From: Leptothrix sp. (in: b-proteobacteria)
GTDB lineage: Bacteria; Pseudomonadota; Gammaproteobacteria; Burkholderiales; Burkholderiaceae_C
Direction of reading: 5' to 3'
Length of the DNA stretch: 64,000 nt
NCBI GenBank assembly: GCA_013822685.1
Contig: PNKV01000021.1
Span: forward strand, 1 to 64,000
Below are positions 9,901-17,239 of the stretch, in pieces. The position numbers were made by a program, and so were the translations under genes. The first letter of the stretch is position 1; each line of letters begins with the position of its first letter. The notes beneath the pieces are model-generated. The model was not told the DNA's origin. It saw only the letters and a list, made by a program, of their open reading frames with translations, and searched no databases.

Positions 9901-10196
9901 GTGGGGCGGTAAGCGTCGTTGTAAAGAAATGCAATGTCGGGGCCCCAACCGAGCCACATTTCAAACCGGGAGGTGAGCAGCAGGCGAACCGCCACTTTCA
10001 AGGCGTTGGGCCACTCTGCGGGCGGCCCCAGGGCGGTGCGGGACCAGTCGTGGGAGCGCATCAATCGGGCCATTTCGCCCTCGCCCAGGAAGATATCGCG
10101 GTGCTCGTCGGCGAGGGATGGCGGATTGAGGCTCAAAATCGCGACTCCCTGGGGTTTGGGTCGGCCAACATCGGCCAAATCAGAAAATGTCGGCAA
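6963..10196 (-). CDS. Hybrid sensor histidine kinase with PAS, GAF and two receiver domains
   Basis: A soluble multi-domain kinase of up to 1077 residues. In order: a PAS-like domain (~45-185, WPNALKVAVRLLLTSRFEMW), a GAF domain (~190-360), a coiled segment, a second PAS (~395-520), the DHp helix with phospho-acceptor His near residue 578 (LTGGVAHDFNNLLQVISG), an HATPase_c domain (NLAINARDAM; DTGTGIP; GTGLGLSMVYGF), and two receivers with likely phospho-Asp near 869 (LFTDVVMPG) and 1009 (LLTDHGLPGLSG). No membrane helix is visible, so it senses a cytoplasmic cue, possibly light or redox through the PAS units. The start is uncertain: the longest frame begins with TTG 10196, while the first ATG (10073) would remove 41 residues. 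It is divergent from the desaturase gene. Confidence 0.9.
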   Translation of the reverse strand: MPTFSDLADVGRPKPQGVAILSLNPPSLADEHRDIFLGEGEMARLMRSHDWSRTALGPPAEWPNALKVAVRLLLTSRFEMWLGWGPDIAFLYNDAYRPTLGIKHPKSLAMPAQALWPEIWQDVAPRLKLVYERGEATWDRALLLVLERHGYPEETYHTFSYSPLLGDTGRVEGVFCAVTEETDRVINERRLDSLRELASGLAFAGTRESVLQAAEQKLSMNQRDLPFSLTYLFAEDGEAHLACSTGIERTHPCAPEVLAVQNGVWDLSGIWRGEVSEVLDHCAADDLPLGAWDRPPKAAVVVPLIGQGTEKPLGAMVVGLNPYRPFDQDYLGFVQLLAGQLASSLANAAANEAERQRALVLAEAVQLRQEATEALGRANAQLTSEVKLRTEERDRLRGLFEQAPSFMCLLQGPDHVFSLANEAYLHLSGQRDLLGRPLREALPEVEGQGFFELLDKVYQTGEPFVGRNLAVQLQRQRTPGAPLEERYVHVTYQPVLSADGQVAGIFVDGHDVTHQKRAEDALQQLNGTLEQRVAQRTAELAEALDRLQRESAEREAAQAALRQAQRMESLGALTGGVAHDFNNLLQVISGNLQLISKYVVGNVPAEKRVQNALAGVARGSKLASQLLAFGRRQPLEPKVVNIGRFIKSMDDMLHRALGEEVEVETVISGGLWNTLIDPGQIENALLNLAINARDAMNGQGRLTIEAGNAMLDDEYARVHDDLQPGQYVMVAVTDTGTGIPPEIIERVFEPFFSTKPEGKGTGLGLSMVYGFVKQSGGHIKVYSEVGEGTTIKLYLPRVMQAEDILADTASVPATGGHETILVVEDDEDVRETVVAILADLGYRVLKARDATSALSVIDSGMPIDVLFTDVVMPGPLRSPELARKARERLPHVAVLFTSGYTENAIVHGGRLDPGVELLSKPYAREALARKIRHVIGNQAQRKLALEPRLPTGMGAPDGRSLRILVVEDDEAIRGSTAEMLVEQGHLVVEASDAASALRTLAAAPIDVLLTDHGLPGLSGAALAQQALARWPALRLIFITGDRAGPASADWPHAVILEKPYQAEDLGKALLGVQAGRA

Positions 10197-10243
10197 TCAC
10201 CGTGCCCATCCTTGGAATTGACCCATTTTTGTGGGGAAAGTGC

Positions 10244-10257
10244 TCATCGATCGATGA
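10244..10257. promoter_or_regulatory. 14-bp perfect palindrome between divergent genes (candidate operator)
   Basis: TCATCGATCGATGA reads the same on both strands. It lies in the 106-bp gap between the hybrid kinase gene (leftward) and the desaturase gene (rightward), 46 nt before the desaturase ATG. Its position suits a dimeric regulator acting on the desaturase operon or on both genes. There is no direct proof, and a palindrome built around CGATCGAT can arise by chance in GC-rich DNA. Confidence 0.35.
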
Positions 10258-10302
10258 ACGCAAGTCGATACCATCCCGCAAGCTCAGCATTACCTGTCAT
10301 TC

Positions 10303-11448
10303 ATGAATTCCCTTAGCGCCGAACGCACCGCGTTGTACGACCAGATCGAAGCCGAATTTGAAGCCATCAAGCAGCGTTACCGCGCCAAGTTGGGCCCTGC
10401 CGATGTGAAGTACATCAAAGGCCTGCGGCTGAAATCCCGCCTGGCGGAATTGGTAGGCCGTGGCCTCATCTGGATCAGCCCTGAGCCGATCACCTTCAGC
10501 CTGGGGGTGGCCTTCACCCTGCTGCACCGCAACCTCGAATCGATCGAGATCGGGCACAACGTGCTGCACGGGCAATACGACAGCTTCCCCGAGATCCCGC
10601 AGTTCCACTCGCACAACTTCAAGTGGAAGGCCCCGGTTGACGAAGAAGGCTGGCGCCGCGAACACAACGGCCTGCACCACGTGCACACCAATGTGTACGA
10701 GATGGACCCGGACCTGAACCACGGCATCCTGCGCATGAACGACAAGCAGCCGTGGAACAGCATGCACCGCTGGCAGGTGCCGATGTACCTGTTCATCGCC
10801 TATCCCATCGTGCTGTACGGCTTCAACGCGCAGAACCTGGGCTTTCGCCAAACCTACCGCGAAGAAAAATTCCCGCTGGGCAACGAAGGCTACGCGCCGG
10901 TGCACCACCCAGGCGTGACGGAGGCGCAGCTCAAGCGCCGCCACTGGTTGTCGATCGGCCGCGTGATGTTCAAGGAATATGCGCTCTTCCCGCTGTTGGC
11001 GCTGGCCACCGGCTATTCCTTCTGGAAGGTGATGCTGGCCAACATGTTGGTCGATGGCATCAACAACTATTGGATCAGCCTGACCATCCAGGCCACGCAC
11101 CTGACCGAGCCCCTGCAGCCCGAGGATGCCCTCAAGCACAAAGGGCACTGGTACCTGACGCAGCTGGATTCGAGCGTGAACTTCAAGGGCGGCCGCACCA
11201 TGAGCATCCTGTGGGGCCACCTGAACTACCAGATCGAGCACCACCTCTTCCCTGACATCCCTTCGCGCCATTACCCGGACATCGCCCTGGAAGTGCAGGA
11301 GGTGTGCAAGCGCCACGGCCTGCCTTACAAGTGCAACCCGACGTGGTTCCACGCCATCCGCAACTACATGGCGGTGATGTGGAAGTTCTCGTTCCCGCCC
11401 AAGGCCGATGTGAACGGTGATCCGGTGGAAGGCGCACGCCATGCTTGA
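10303..11448 (+). CDS. Membrane fatty-acid desaturase (three-histidine-box, di-iron)
   Basis: A 381-residue integral membrane desaturase. It carries the three histidine boxes that bind the di-iron centre: HNVLH (near residue 86), HNGLHH (near 121) and QIEHHLFP (near 310), in the FA_desaturase type 1 arrangement. It introduces a double bond into a fatty acyl chain of membrane lipid or acyl-CoA using O2 and electrons. Hydrophobic segments lie around residues 60-75, 165-185 and 220-255. The QxxHH third box resembles front-end or delta-type desaturases rather than the delta-9 acyl-CoA type; regioselectivity cannot be deduced. Its last codons overlap the reductase gene by 8 nt, so electrons almost certainly come from that partner. 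Confidence 0.9.
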   Translation: MNSLSAERTALYDQIEAEFEAIKQRYRAKLGPADVKYIKGLRLKSRLAELVGRGLIWISPEPITFSLGVAFTLLHRNLESIEIGHNVLHGQYDSFPEIPQFHSHNFKWKAPVDEEGWRREHNGLHHVHTNVYEMDPDLNHGILRMNDKQPWNSMHRWQVPMYLFIAYPIVLYGFNAQNLGFRQTYREEKFPLGNEGYAPVHHPGVTEAQLKRRHWLSIGRVMFKEYALFPLLALATGYSFWKVMLANMLVDGINNYWISLTIQATHLTEPLQPEDALKHKGHWYLTQLDSSVNFKGGRTMSILWGHLNYQIEHHLFPDIPSRHYPDIALEVQEVCKRHGLPYKCNPTWFHAIRNYMAVMWKFSFPPKADVNGDPVEGARHA

Positions 11449-12571
11449 CCGCGCTTTGGCCCGGGTCAATGGCTGGGCGCTGGACACCGTGGCGCCCGAG
11501 TGGGTGGACTACGTCGTCAGCAACACGATGACCGACTTCAACCGTTGGTTCAACGGTTTCCTGTGGACCTACGACCTGAAGGCGCTGGTGGAGCAGGTCA
11601 TGGACGAAGCCCCTGGCGTGAAGACCTTTGTGCTGCGCGCCAACCAGCACTGGCGCGGCTTCCAACCCGGCCAGCACGTCGAGGTCTTCCTGCCCATCGG
11701 CGGTGACACGGTTCGCCGCTACTACAGCCTGTCGGGCTTGCCTGGTGACCAGAAGGGCCGCTTCAGCATCACCGTCAAGCAAACGGAAGGTGGCCAGGCG
11801 TCGCAGTGGATGCACCAGCACCTGCGCGCCGGCATGTCCCTGAAAATCGGCCACCCCCAAGGGCGCTTCTGCCACCAGGGCCAGGCCAAGGTGCTGTTCT
11901 TGTGCGCGGGCTCGGGCATCACGCCCTGCCACTCGATGGTGAGCGCGCTGTTGGCACAACCTGAATCCGAGCGCCCCGACATCCAGGTAATGGCGCAGTT
12001 CCGCCAGGCTTCCGATGTGATCTTCTGGGAGACCTTGCAGCAGTGGGCGCAAGACGGCCTGAAGGTGACCACCGCGCTGAGCGGCTTGAGCGCCGATGAA
12101 GTCTGCCTGCCCGGCCTGGCGCCCAGGCTGGATGCGGCGCAACTGCAAAAGCACTGCCCCGACCTGCTTGACCGCGACATCTACCTGTGCGGCCCCACCG
12201 GCTTCATGACGCAGATGATCGAGCACCTGCGTGGCCTGAATGTGGACCTGGCCCGTGTGCACACCGAGCGCTTCGTGGTGGCCGAGCCGCCATCGGCATC
12301 GCCCGGGGCCGCGTTTGAAACCGCCGGTGCCGAAGTTTTCTTCCAGCACCTGAACACCCGCATCACCCTGACCGAAGCGGACCAGGGCAAGACGCTGCTG
12401 CAGCTGGGGCTGGACCACGGCGTGCTGCTGGAGTCAGGCTGCTGCCAGGGCATGTGCGGTACCTGCAAGCTGACCGTGCACGAAGGCCAAGTCAGCGGCA
12501 ATTCGCTGGGCAACGCGGTGTACCTGTGCACCGCTTACCCCGCCTCGCGCCAGTTGGTGCTTGACGCCTGA
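11441..12571 (+). CDS. Ferredoxin/FAD-NAD(P)H reductase serving the desaturase
   Basis: A 376-residue iron-sulfur flavoprotein reductase. An N-terminal leader of ~45 residues precedes an FAD-binding barrel (RRYYSLSG is the flavin-binding RxYS motif), then an NAD(P)-binding domain (LFLCAGSGITPCHSMV; YLCGPTGFM), then a C-terminal plant-type [2Fe-2S] domain with cysteines in the pattern C-x4-C-x2-C (ESGCCQGMCGTCK) and a last one in YLCTAY. The domain order is that of Hmp/vanillate-reductase-like oxidoreductases. It should pass electrons from NAD(P)H through FAD and the cluster to the desaturase. I chose ATG 11441, which overlaps the desaturase end by 8 nt; an earlier in-frame start at 11417 would add eight residues inside the upstream gene. 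Confidence 0.9.
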   Translation: MLDRALARVNGWALDTVAPEWVDYVVSNTMTDFNRWFNGFLWTYDLKALVEQVMDEAPGVKTFVLRANQHWRGFQPGQHVEVFLPIGGDTVRRYYSLSGLPGDQKGRFSITVKQTEGGQASQWMHQHLRAGMSLKIGHPQGRFCHQGQAKVLFLCAGSGITPCHSMVSALLAQPESERPDIQVMAQFRQASDVIFWETLQQWAQDGLKVTTALSGLSADEVCLPGLAPRLDAAQLQKHCPDLLDRDIYLCGPTGFMTQMIEHLRGLNVDLARVHTERFVVAEPPSASPGAAFETAGAEVFFQHLNTRITLTEADQGKTLLQLGLDHGVLLESGCCQGMCGTCKLTVHEGQVSGNSLGNAVYLCTAYPASRQLVLDA

Positions 12572-12651
12572 GTAACGAGATGCTGCGAGCCTTGACATGG
12601 GCATGGTGATTGCCGACTCAAGGGACTTACCCTTGTTCAGCAGGAGACACC

Positions 12652-13011
12652 ATGCACATTGAAGTCAACACCACGCGCCAGATCACCAGCCAGGAATCCC
12701 TGAAGGCCGAAGTGGCCGACATGGTCGAGCACACCTTGAACCGCTTCTCCGACCATGTGACCACCATCGAAGTGCACCTGGACGACGAGAACGGCAGCAA
12801 GGGCGGCAACGACGACATCCGCTGCACGATCGAAGCTCGCCTGGTTGGCCAGCAGCCCATTGCGGTGACGGGCCATGCCGCCAGCGTGGCCCAGGCCACC
12901 CATGGCGCTTCTGGCAAGATGGCGCGCGCCCTGGAGGCCGCCATCGGGCGGCATTTTGCCAAGCAGCGCGCCAGCATCGGCCTGGGACACCTGCCCACGC
13001 CCGAGGCCTGA
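12652..13011 (+). CDS. Short HPF/RaiA-family ribosome-associated protein
   Basis: A 119-residue protein starting at ATG 12652 after a clear ribosome-binding site (CAGGAGACACC). MHIEVNTTRQI, the central VEHTLNRFSDHVTTIEVHLDDENG and CTIEARLVGQQPIAVTG give the beta-alpha-beta-beta-beta-alpha pattern of the S30EA/sigma-54 modulation family, which binds the 30S decoding centre and stalls ribosomes in stationary phase or cold. The C-terminal helix (MARALEAAIGRHFAK) is retained, and no long dimerisation tail is present. An adequate -35 hexamer TTGACA lies at 12592-12597, but I see no convincing -10. Identification is by fold pattern; a role in hibernation is inference. Confidence 0.7.
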   Translation: MHIEVNTTRQITSQESLKAEVADMVEHTLNRFSDHVTTIEVHLDDENGSKGGNDDIRCTIEARLVGQQPIAVTGHAASVAQATHGASGKMARALEAAIGRHFAKQRASIGLGHLPTPEA

Positions 13012-13027
13012 TCGGCCGGCCTATCGG

Positions 13028-13402
13028 CTACTGGCCCACCACCAGGTCATCAGGGTTCAACAGGGCCAACAGCTCGGGGATGTTGATGGGCTTGGTGAGG
13101 TGGGCGGCGAAGCCCGCCTTCTTGCTGCGCAGGATGTCGGCATGCGCCCCGCTGCCGGTGGCCGCGATGAACACGCAGCTGGGTTCAACCTTGAAGCGCA
13201 GGTGGGCGGCCAGTTCATAGCCATCCATGTTGGGCAGGCCGATGTCGAGCACCACCACGTGGGGCTCGAACTGCTCGGCCAAGGCCAGGGCATGTTCTGC
13301 CGTCACGGCAGAGCGCACCTCGTGGCCTTCCAGCTCCAGCAAGTCGACGAGCGCATCGACGGTGTCCGAATGATCATCAACAACCAGCACGCGCCTACCC
13401 AT
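13028..13402 (-). CDS. Single-domain response regulator (receiver only)
   Basis: A 124-residue protein that is a receiver domain and nothing more: the acidic pair in VLVVDDH, the phospho-acceptor Asp in VVVLDIGLPNMDGYE, Thr/Ser in IAATGSG and Lys in HLTKPIN. Proteins like this relay phosphate between a hybrid kinase and other targets, or act as CheY-like effectors. I chose ATG 13402, which has GAGG eight bases upstream, over the GTG three codons earlier. It is oriented leftward behind the EF-G gene's 3' side and tail to tail with the ribosome-associated gene. It resembles the C-terminal receivers of the hybrid kinases in this window, notably in the DIGLP motif. Confidence 0.88.
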   Translation of the reverse strand: MGRRVLVVDDHSDTVDALVDLLELEGHEVRSAVTAEHALALAEQFEPHVVVLDIGLPNMDGYELAAHLRFKVEPSCVFIAATGSGAHADILRSKKAGFAAHLTKPINIPELLALLNPDDLVVGQ

Positions 13403-13446
13403 CTTCACCACCTCGACCCACCAAAAACATGGGGCCGATCTTAACC

Positions 13447-15465
13447 TCAGTGGTGAGACGCCAGCCGCGTGGGCGCCGCGTCGTAGTGGTCGAAGTGCAT
13501 CGAGTACTGCGCCCGGCCCGATGACAGCGCGCGCAGTTGCCCGATGTAGCCGAACATCTCGCTCAGCGGCACATCCGCTTCGATCACCGCGGCGTTGCCG
13601 CGCGCGTCTTGCGAACGGACGTGGCCTCGCCGGCGTGACAGGTCGCCAATCACATCGCCCAGGTGGTCGGCCGGGGTGAGCACCTCGACCGCCATCAGGG
13701 GCTCCAGCACGATGGCGCCAGCCTTGGCCGCCGCTTCACGGAAGGCCGCCGCCGCCGCCAGCTCGAAGGCCAGCGATGACGAGTCCTTCTCGTGGAAGCC
13801 GCCGTCCAGCAGCGTGGCCTTGAAGTCCACGCACGCATGGCCCGCCACCACGCCCGAGAGCGCGGCACGCCGCACCCCGGCTTCCACCGCCGGGATGAAC
13901 TCGCGCGGAATGGCACCGCCCGTCACCAGGTTCGCGAACTGGATGCCTTCGCCGCGAGGCAAGGGCGCCAGCTTCAGCTTGACCTCGGCGAACTGGCCGG
14001 GGCCGCCGCTTTGCTTCTTGTGCACATGGCTCACTTCAAACTCCTTCGTGATGGTCTCTCGGTAGGCCACTTGGGGACGCCCCGTGATGACGTTCACGCC
14101 GTGGCGGCTGCGCAGGTTCTCCAGCGTGACTTCCAACTGCAACTCACCCATGCCGGACAGGATGACCTGGCCCGACTCGGCGTCTTGCCGCACTCGCAGG
14201 CTCGGGTCTTCGCGCGTCAGCGACTGCAGCGCCTTGCTCAGGCTTTGCTGGTCAGCCTGTGAGCGGGGTTCGACCGCGATGTCGATGACGGGCTCCGGCA
14301 CGACGATGTTCTCCAGCACCACGGGGTGGGCCGGGTCACACAGCGTGTGGCCGGTGAGCGTGTCCTTCAGGCCCACGATCGCGGCGATGTCGCCCGCGCC
14401 AATCTCCGGTCGCTCGATGCGTTTGTCGGCATGCACTTCGTACAACCGGGCCACCCTTTCTTTCTTGCCCGTGTTGGCGTTGAACACCGTGTCGCCCGCG
14501 CGCAGACGGCCTGCGTACACGCGCACGAACACCATCGCGCCGTGCTCGCCTTCCACCAGCTTGAAGGCCAGGGCCGACAGGTGCTCGCCCGCGGGGTGAT
14601 CGGCGTCCCGGCCCTGCCGCTCCGAAGGCGAGGGCAGGCAGTCCACGACCGCGTCCAGCAAAGGCTCAATGCCCTTGTTCTTGAAGGCCGAGCCAGCAAG
14701 CACGGGCACGAAGGCACTGCTCAACGTGCCCCGGCGCAGACAAGCCTGCAGCACTTCCACAGCGATGTCTTCGCCTCGCACATACGCGGCCAGGGCCTGG
14801 TCGTCTTGCTCCACCACGGTTTCGACCAGGCGAGCGCGGGCCGCCAGCGCAGGCACCAGCAAGTCCTCGGGGACCTCGGTGATCTGCACCGGATCACCCG
14901 CGTGCTCGCCCAGCCACAATAGAGCGCGCATGTGGAGCACGTCGACCACGCCCTTGAACCCGTGGTCGGTGCCGATGGGCAGGTGCAGCACGGCGGTCTT
15001 GACGCCCAGGCGTTCTTCGATCATGCCCACGACGCGGTCGAAGTCGGCCCCGATGCGGTCGAGCTTGTTGATGAAGGCCAGCCGAGGCACCTGGTAACGG
15101 TCGGCCAGGCGCCAGTTGGTCTCGGTCTGCGGTTCCACGCCCGCCACGCCGTCGAACACGACCACGGCACCATCGAGCACGCGCAGGGAACGGTTGACCT
15201 CGATGTTGAAGTCGATGTGCCCAGGCGTGTCGATGAGGTTGATCTGCGCACCCTTCCAGAACACGGTGGTGGCCGCGCTGTTGATGGTGATGCCGCGTTG
15301 GCGCTCTTGCGGATCGAAGTCCATGGTGGTGGTGCCGTTGTGCACTTCACCCACGCGGTGGTTTTCGCCCGTGTAGAACAGGATGCGTTCGGTGGTGGTG
15401 GTCTTGCCTGCGTCGACGTGCGCGATGATGCCGATGTTGCGCAGGGTGCTGTTGAGCTTGTTCAT
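13447..15465 (-). CDS. fusA: Translation elongation factor G (second-type, 672 residues)
   Basis: A translocation GTPase. The GTP-binding motifs are intact: [13 protein letters not shown] (G1), [11 protein letters not shown] (G2, switch I), DTPGHIDFN (G3) and [11 protein letters not shown] (G4). Domains II to V follow, including the [17 protein letters not shown] block of domain IV and the [39 protein letters not shown] end. At 672 residues it is about 25-30 shorter than the usual ribosomal-operon EF-G and is not next to rpsL/rpsG/tuf here, so it may be an extra or divergent copy. Start is ATG 15465 with a weak AAAGA upstream. The 385-nt leader is unusual and may control expression. Confidence 0.92.
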   Translation of the reverse strand: MNKLNSTLRNIGIIAHVDAGKTTTTERILFYTGENHRVGEVHNGTTTMDFDPQERQRGITINSAATTVFWKGAQINLIDTPGHIDFNIEVNRSLRVLDGAVVVFDGVAGVEPQTETNWRLADRYQVPRLAFINKLDRIGADFDRVVGMIEERLGVKTAVLHLPIGTDHGFKGVVDVLHMRALLWLGEHAGDPVQITEVPEDLLVPALAARARLVETVVEQDDQALAAYVRGEDIAVEVLQACLRRGTLSSAFVPVLAGSAFKNKGIEPLLDAVVDCLPSPSERQGRDADHPAGEHLSALAFKLVEGEHGAMVFVRVYAGRLRAGDTVFNANTGKKERVARLYEVHADKRIERPEIGAGDIAAIVGLKDTLTGHTLCDPAHPVVLENIVVPEPVIDIAVEPRSQADQQSLSKALQSLTREDPSLRVRQDAESGQVILSGMGELQLEVTLENLRSRHGVNVITGRPQVAYRETITKEFEVSHVHKKQSGGPGQFAEVKLKLAPLPRGEGIQFANLVTGGAIPREFIPAVEAGVRRAALSGVVAGHACVDFKATLLDGGFHEKDSSSLAFELAAAAAFREAAAKAGAIVLEPLMAVEVLTPADHLGDVIGDLSRRRGHVRSQDARGNAAVIEADVPLSEMFGYIGQLRALSSGRAQYSMHFDHYDAAPTRLASHH

Positions 15466-15487
15466 GTGGATCTTTCATTCATTCGGT

Positions 15488-15515
15488 GCTTGAAGACTGG
15501 TGCCAGCCTTCAAGC
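15488..15515 (-). promoter_or_regulatory. Strong hairpin just upstream of the EF-G start codon
   Basis: Arms GCTTGAAGGCTGG and CCAGTCTTCAAGC (leftward strand) pair over 13 positions with a single G-U wobble, separated by only CA, so a stem of 11-12 bp with a tetraloop is expected. It ends 22 nt before ATG 15465. There is no U-tract after it, so it is not a terminator in the leftward direction. It may affect mRNA stability or ribosome access. Confidence 0.55.
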
Positions 15516-15540
15516 GGAAACGAAAGATCCGCGCGACAGG

Positions 15541-15645
15541 CTAGCCCTGGACTTGCAGGTAAACAGCGACACCAAGGCACGAGCGCAAGCAGCCGCATGC
15601 CTTGGCGGTGTGAATCGTGGCGATCAGCTTGTCGTAGGTGCGCAT
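15541..15645 (-). CDS. Possible 34-residue leader peptide with three cysteines
   Basis: ATG 15645 to TAG 15541 encodes a peptide beginning MRTYDKLIATIHTAK and ending AVYLQVQG, with the motif ACGCLRSCLG in the middle. The ATG follows the U-run of the terminator by one base and has no Shine-Dalgarno sequence. Two features make it more than a random frame: the clustered cysteines and its place between the terminator and the EF-G hairpin. I do not recognise it; chance remains possible. Confidence 0.3.
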   Translation of the reverse strand: MRTYDKLIATIHTAKACGCLRSCLGVAVYLQVQG

Positions 15646-15680
15646 GAAAAAACCCCGGAGGCGTTGGCCGACCGGGGTTT
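15646..15680 (-). terminator. Rho-independent terminator upstream of the EF-G gene
   Basis: On the leftward strand AAACCCCGG and CCGGGGTTT form a 9-bp stem around a 13-nt loop, followed by six U residues. It lies ~170 nt downstream of the lipase-like gene stop and 180 nt upstream of the EF-G start. It could end the BPSS1780/lipase transcript or attenuate read-through into EF-G. Confidence 0.75.
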
Positions 15681-15725
15681 GAGGCCGGAAGGCAGGCGCC
15701 TTCCGAATGAATGAGATTCGAAAGG

Positions 15726-15794
15726 CTAGGCAGGTGCAGCGATGATCGTGAGATCACGCAGGCAGTTGAAGTGGTTGAGTGCTTTGCAAGTCAT
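15726..15794 (-). CDS. Possible 22-residue upstream ORF
   Basis: ATG 15794 to TAG 15726 encodes a 22-residue peptide beginning MTCKALNHFNCLRD and ending in IIAAPA, with two cysteines. AAGGA occurs 15 nt before the ATG, which is far for a ribosome-binding site. Its stop lies 12 nt before the 12-nt sequence complementary to the EF-G initiation region, a position suited to a leader peptide whose translation would mask that sequence. Not recognised; low certainty. Confidence 0.25.
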   Translation of the reverse strand: MTCKALNHFNCLRDLTIIAAPA

Positions 15795-15850
15795 GGCGCG
15801 ATTGTGATCCTTGTGGAATGCCCTTGCTTGCAGCAGTGCCGCCTGCCGGT

Positions 15851-17239
15851 TCAAAAACCGCGCGCCTTGAGGTCGCGTGCCACTTGCTGGTAGAAGTCGG
15901 CGGCCGTGCCCTTGTAGGGGGCGGCTTCCTGGTCCCAGGGCTGGGGCGCGTAGAGCTTGTCGTTGCGGCCACTGAAGAACATGTGGTGGTAGCCGCGGCC
16001 CCACAAAGTGCCATCCAGTGTTTTGACATGGTGGAAGTTGGCCGCCGTGTTGGCGTACCGCTGGCGACCCACGCTGACGTAGCCGTCGTTGGCACCGCTG
16101 CTCAAGGTGATGCCTGCAAAGAAGATGAAGTCCTGCGAGAAGGTGCCACCCCAGGCCGGCAACCAGTTGTTGATCTTGGCGCCATAGCTGAAGTACTCGA
16201 CGCCGTTGTCGGCCTCCAGTGATGGCGGGACCACCTCGGCCCAGCGTGCCTTCTCGATGCCGAGGTAGTCCATCAACCGCTGCCACTTGGCCGTGGCCGC
16301 CGGGCCTTGCTGCACCAGCGTCGGACGCATGTACTGGGGGCTCAGGTCAAACAGCGAATGCAGGGATGATCGATAGCGGCCCTCGGTGTCCACATGGCAC
16401 TCGTTGCCGCGGCACAGCTCGCCGAGCACATAGGTTTCGCCCTCGGCGGTGGTGCGCTTCCAGCTCGTGTCGTTGACCGCTTGGTCGCCGATCACGGCGA
16501 TGGCCTTCTGGTAATCGGCCCAGTTGCCGCCCAGGCTCAGCGACAGCAGATCAAGCGCCAGCGAGGCCGCCTCCGCCCCGCCATCTTCACCGGCCAGGCT
16601 CACCAGGGCGGCCACCTTGTCCTTCATCGTGCCAGCGGCCGGATTGTTGTCGTCCAACAGCAGCTTGGCGGCCATGTAACGGGCGTCCTGCACGCCTTGC
16701 GACAGACCGATCAGGATGACCTTGTCGGCCTTCTCGCGGCCCAGGGCTTCGTTGACGGTGTTGCGCAATGAGCGGGCACGCACCTCATAGGAGGCGAAGG
16801 CAGGCTTGTCCGCGATGTAGACGGCATTGCCGCAGGTGTCACGCAGGCGGTCAACGATGGCCTTGCTGAAGTAGCGGTGGTAGTGGCTCACATCGCGGTG
16901 CAAGGCACCATCCATCCGGTTGGTGTTGCGGGGTGGCAGGTCCTCTTCGTTGGCCGGCACGCGCCATGCCGTGCAGGCTGGCTGGCCTTGGGCGTCTTGT
17001 GTTTTCTGGGCGCAGTACTTGTCGTAGTCTTCAGCTTGCACGCAGGATGCAGGGCCGGTGGCCGCCGCGCGATCCGAGCAGATCGTGCGCGCTGACCAAT
17101 GGTGCGACAGCACAATGGGGTACTGCAGCTTGCAACTGCTGTCCACCGCTGGGGTGGCGCGTGCCCCCATGGCGGCGCAACCCAGGGCCAGGGCGAGCAT
17201 GGTTTGGCGGATCAATGACATGGAGGTGATCTTGTTCAT
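15851..17239 (-). CDS. Secreted lipase-like alpha/beta hydrolase
   Basis: A 462-residue protein with an N-terminal signal sequence (LIRQTMLALALGCAAMGARA) and cysteine pairs typical of an exported enzyme. YPIVLSHHWSARTICS is the oxyanion strand of a triacylglycerol-lipase-type fold, DKVILIGLSQGVQDARYMA carries the nucleophile elbow GLSQG, and a histidine-rich end (HHVKTLDGTLWGRGYHHMFF) supplies a candidate catalytic His. Family I lipases normally show HG at the oxyanion position; here it is HH, so substrate range may differ. ATG 17239 overlaps the upstream stop as ATGA, so it is coupled to the BPSS1780 membrane protein. No dedicated lipase foldase gene is adjacent. Confidence 0.7.
   Translation of the reverse strand: MNKITSMSLIRQTMLALALGCAAMGARATPAVDSSCKLQYPIVLSHHWSARTICSDRAAATGPASCVQAEDYDKYCAQKTQDAQGQPACTAWRVPANEEDLPPRNTNRMDGALHRDVSHYHRYFSKAIVDRLRDTCGNAVYIADKPAFASYEVRARSLRNTVNEALGREKADKVILIGLSQGVQDARYMAAKLLLDDNNPAAGTMKDKVAALVSLAGEDGGAEAASLALDLLSLSLGGNWADYQKAIAVIGDQAVNDTSWKRTTAEGETYVLGELCRGNECHVDTEGRYRSSLHSLFDLSPQYMRPTLVQQGPAATAKWQRLMDYLGIEKARWAEVVPPSLEADNGVEYFSYGAKINNWLPAWGGTFSQDFIFFAGITLSSGANDGYVSVGRQRYANTAANFHHVKTLDGTLWGRGYHHMFFSGRNDKLYAPQPWDQEAAPYKGTAADFYQQVARDLKARGF

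Larger units (their letters stand above)
15466..15850 (-). promoter_or_regulatory. Structured leader of the EF-G gene; no long gene in it
   Basis: This 385-bp gap on the leftward strand holds, from the lipase stop toward EF-G: a 22-codon ORF (15726-15794), a short hairpin with 8-bp arms (15686-15705), a strong intrinsic terminator (15646-15680), a 34-codon ORF (15541-15645) that begins one base after the terminator's U-run, a very stable hairpin (15488-15515) and the EF-G start region. A 12-nt sequence at 15703-15714 is perfectly complementary to 15475-15486, right in front of the EF-G start. Together these look like an attenuator or translational switch, but no known riboswitch class is recognised. 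Alternatively the terminator ends the upstream operon and the rest is coincidental. Confidence 0.5.

Noticed and set aside
12592-12620. A consensus -35 hexamer TTGACA before the ribosome-associated gene
   Set aside because: No acceptable -10 hexamer at 16-18 nt, so I did not call a promoter.
15479-15757. A 92-codon leftward frame across the EF-G leader
   Set aside because: It translates straight through the terminator and hairpins; these repeats explain its Pro/Gly content, and it has no ribosome-binding site. The two shorter ORFs are better candidates.
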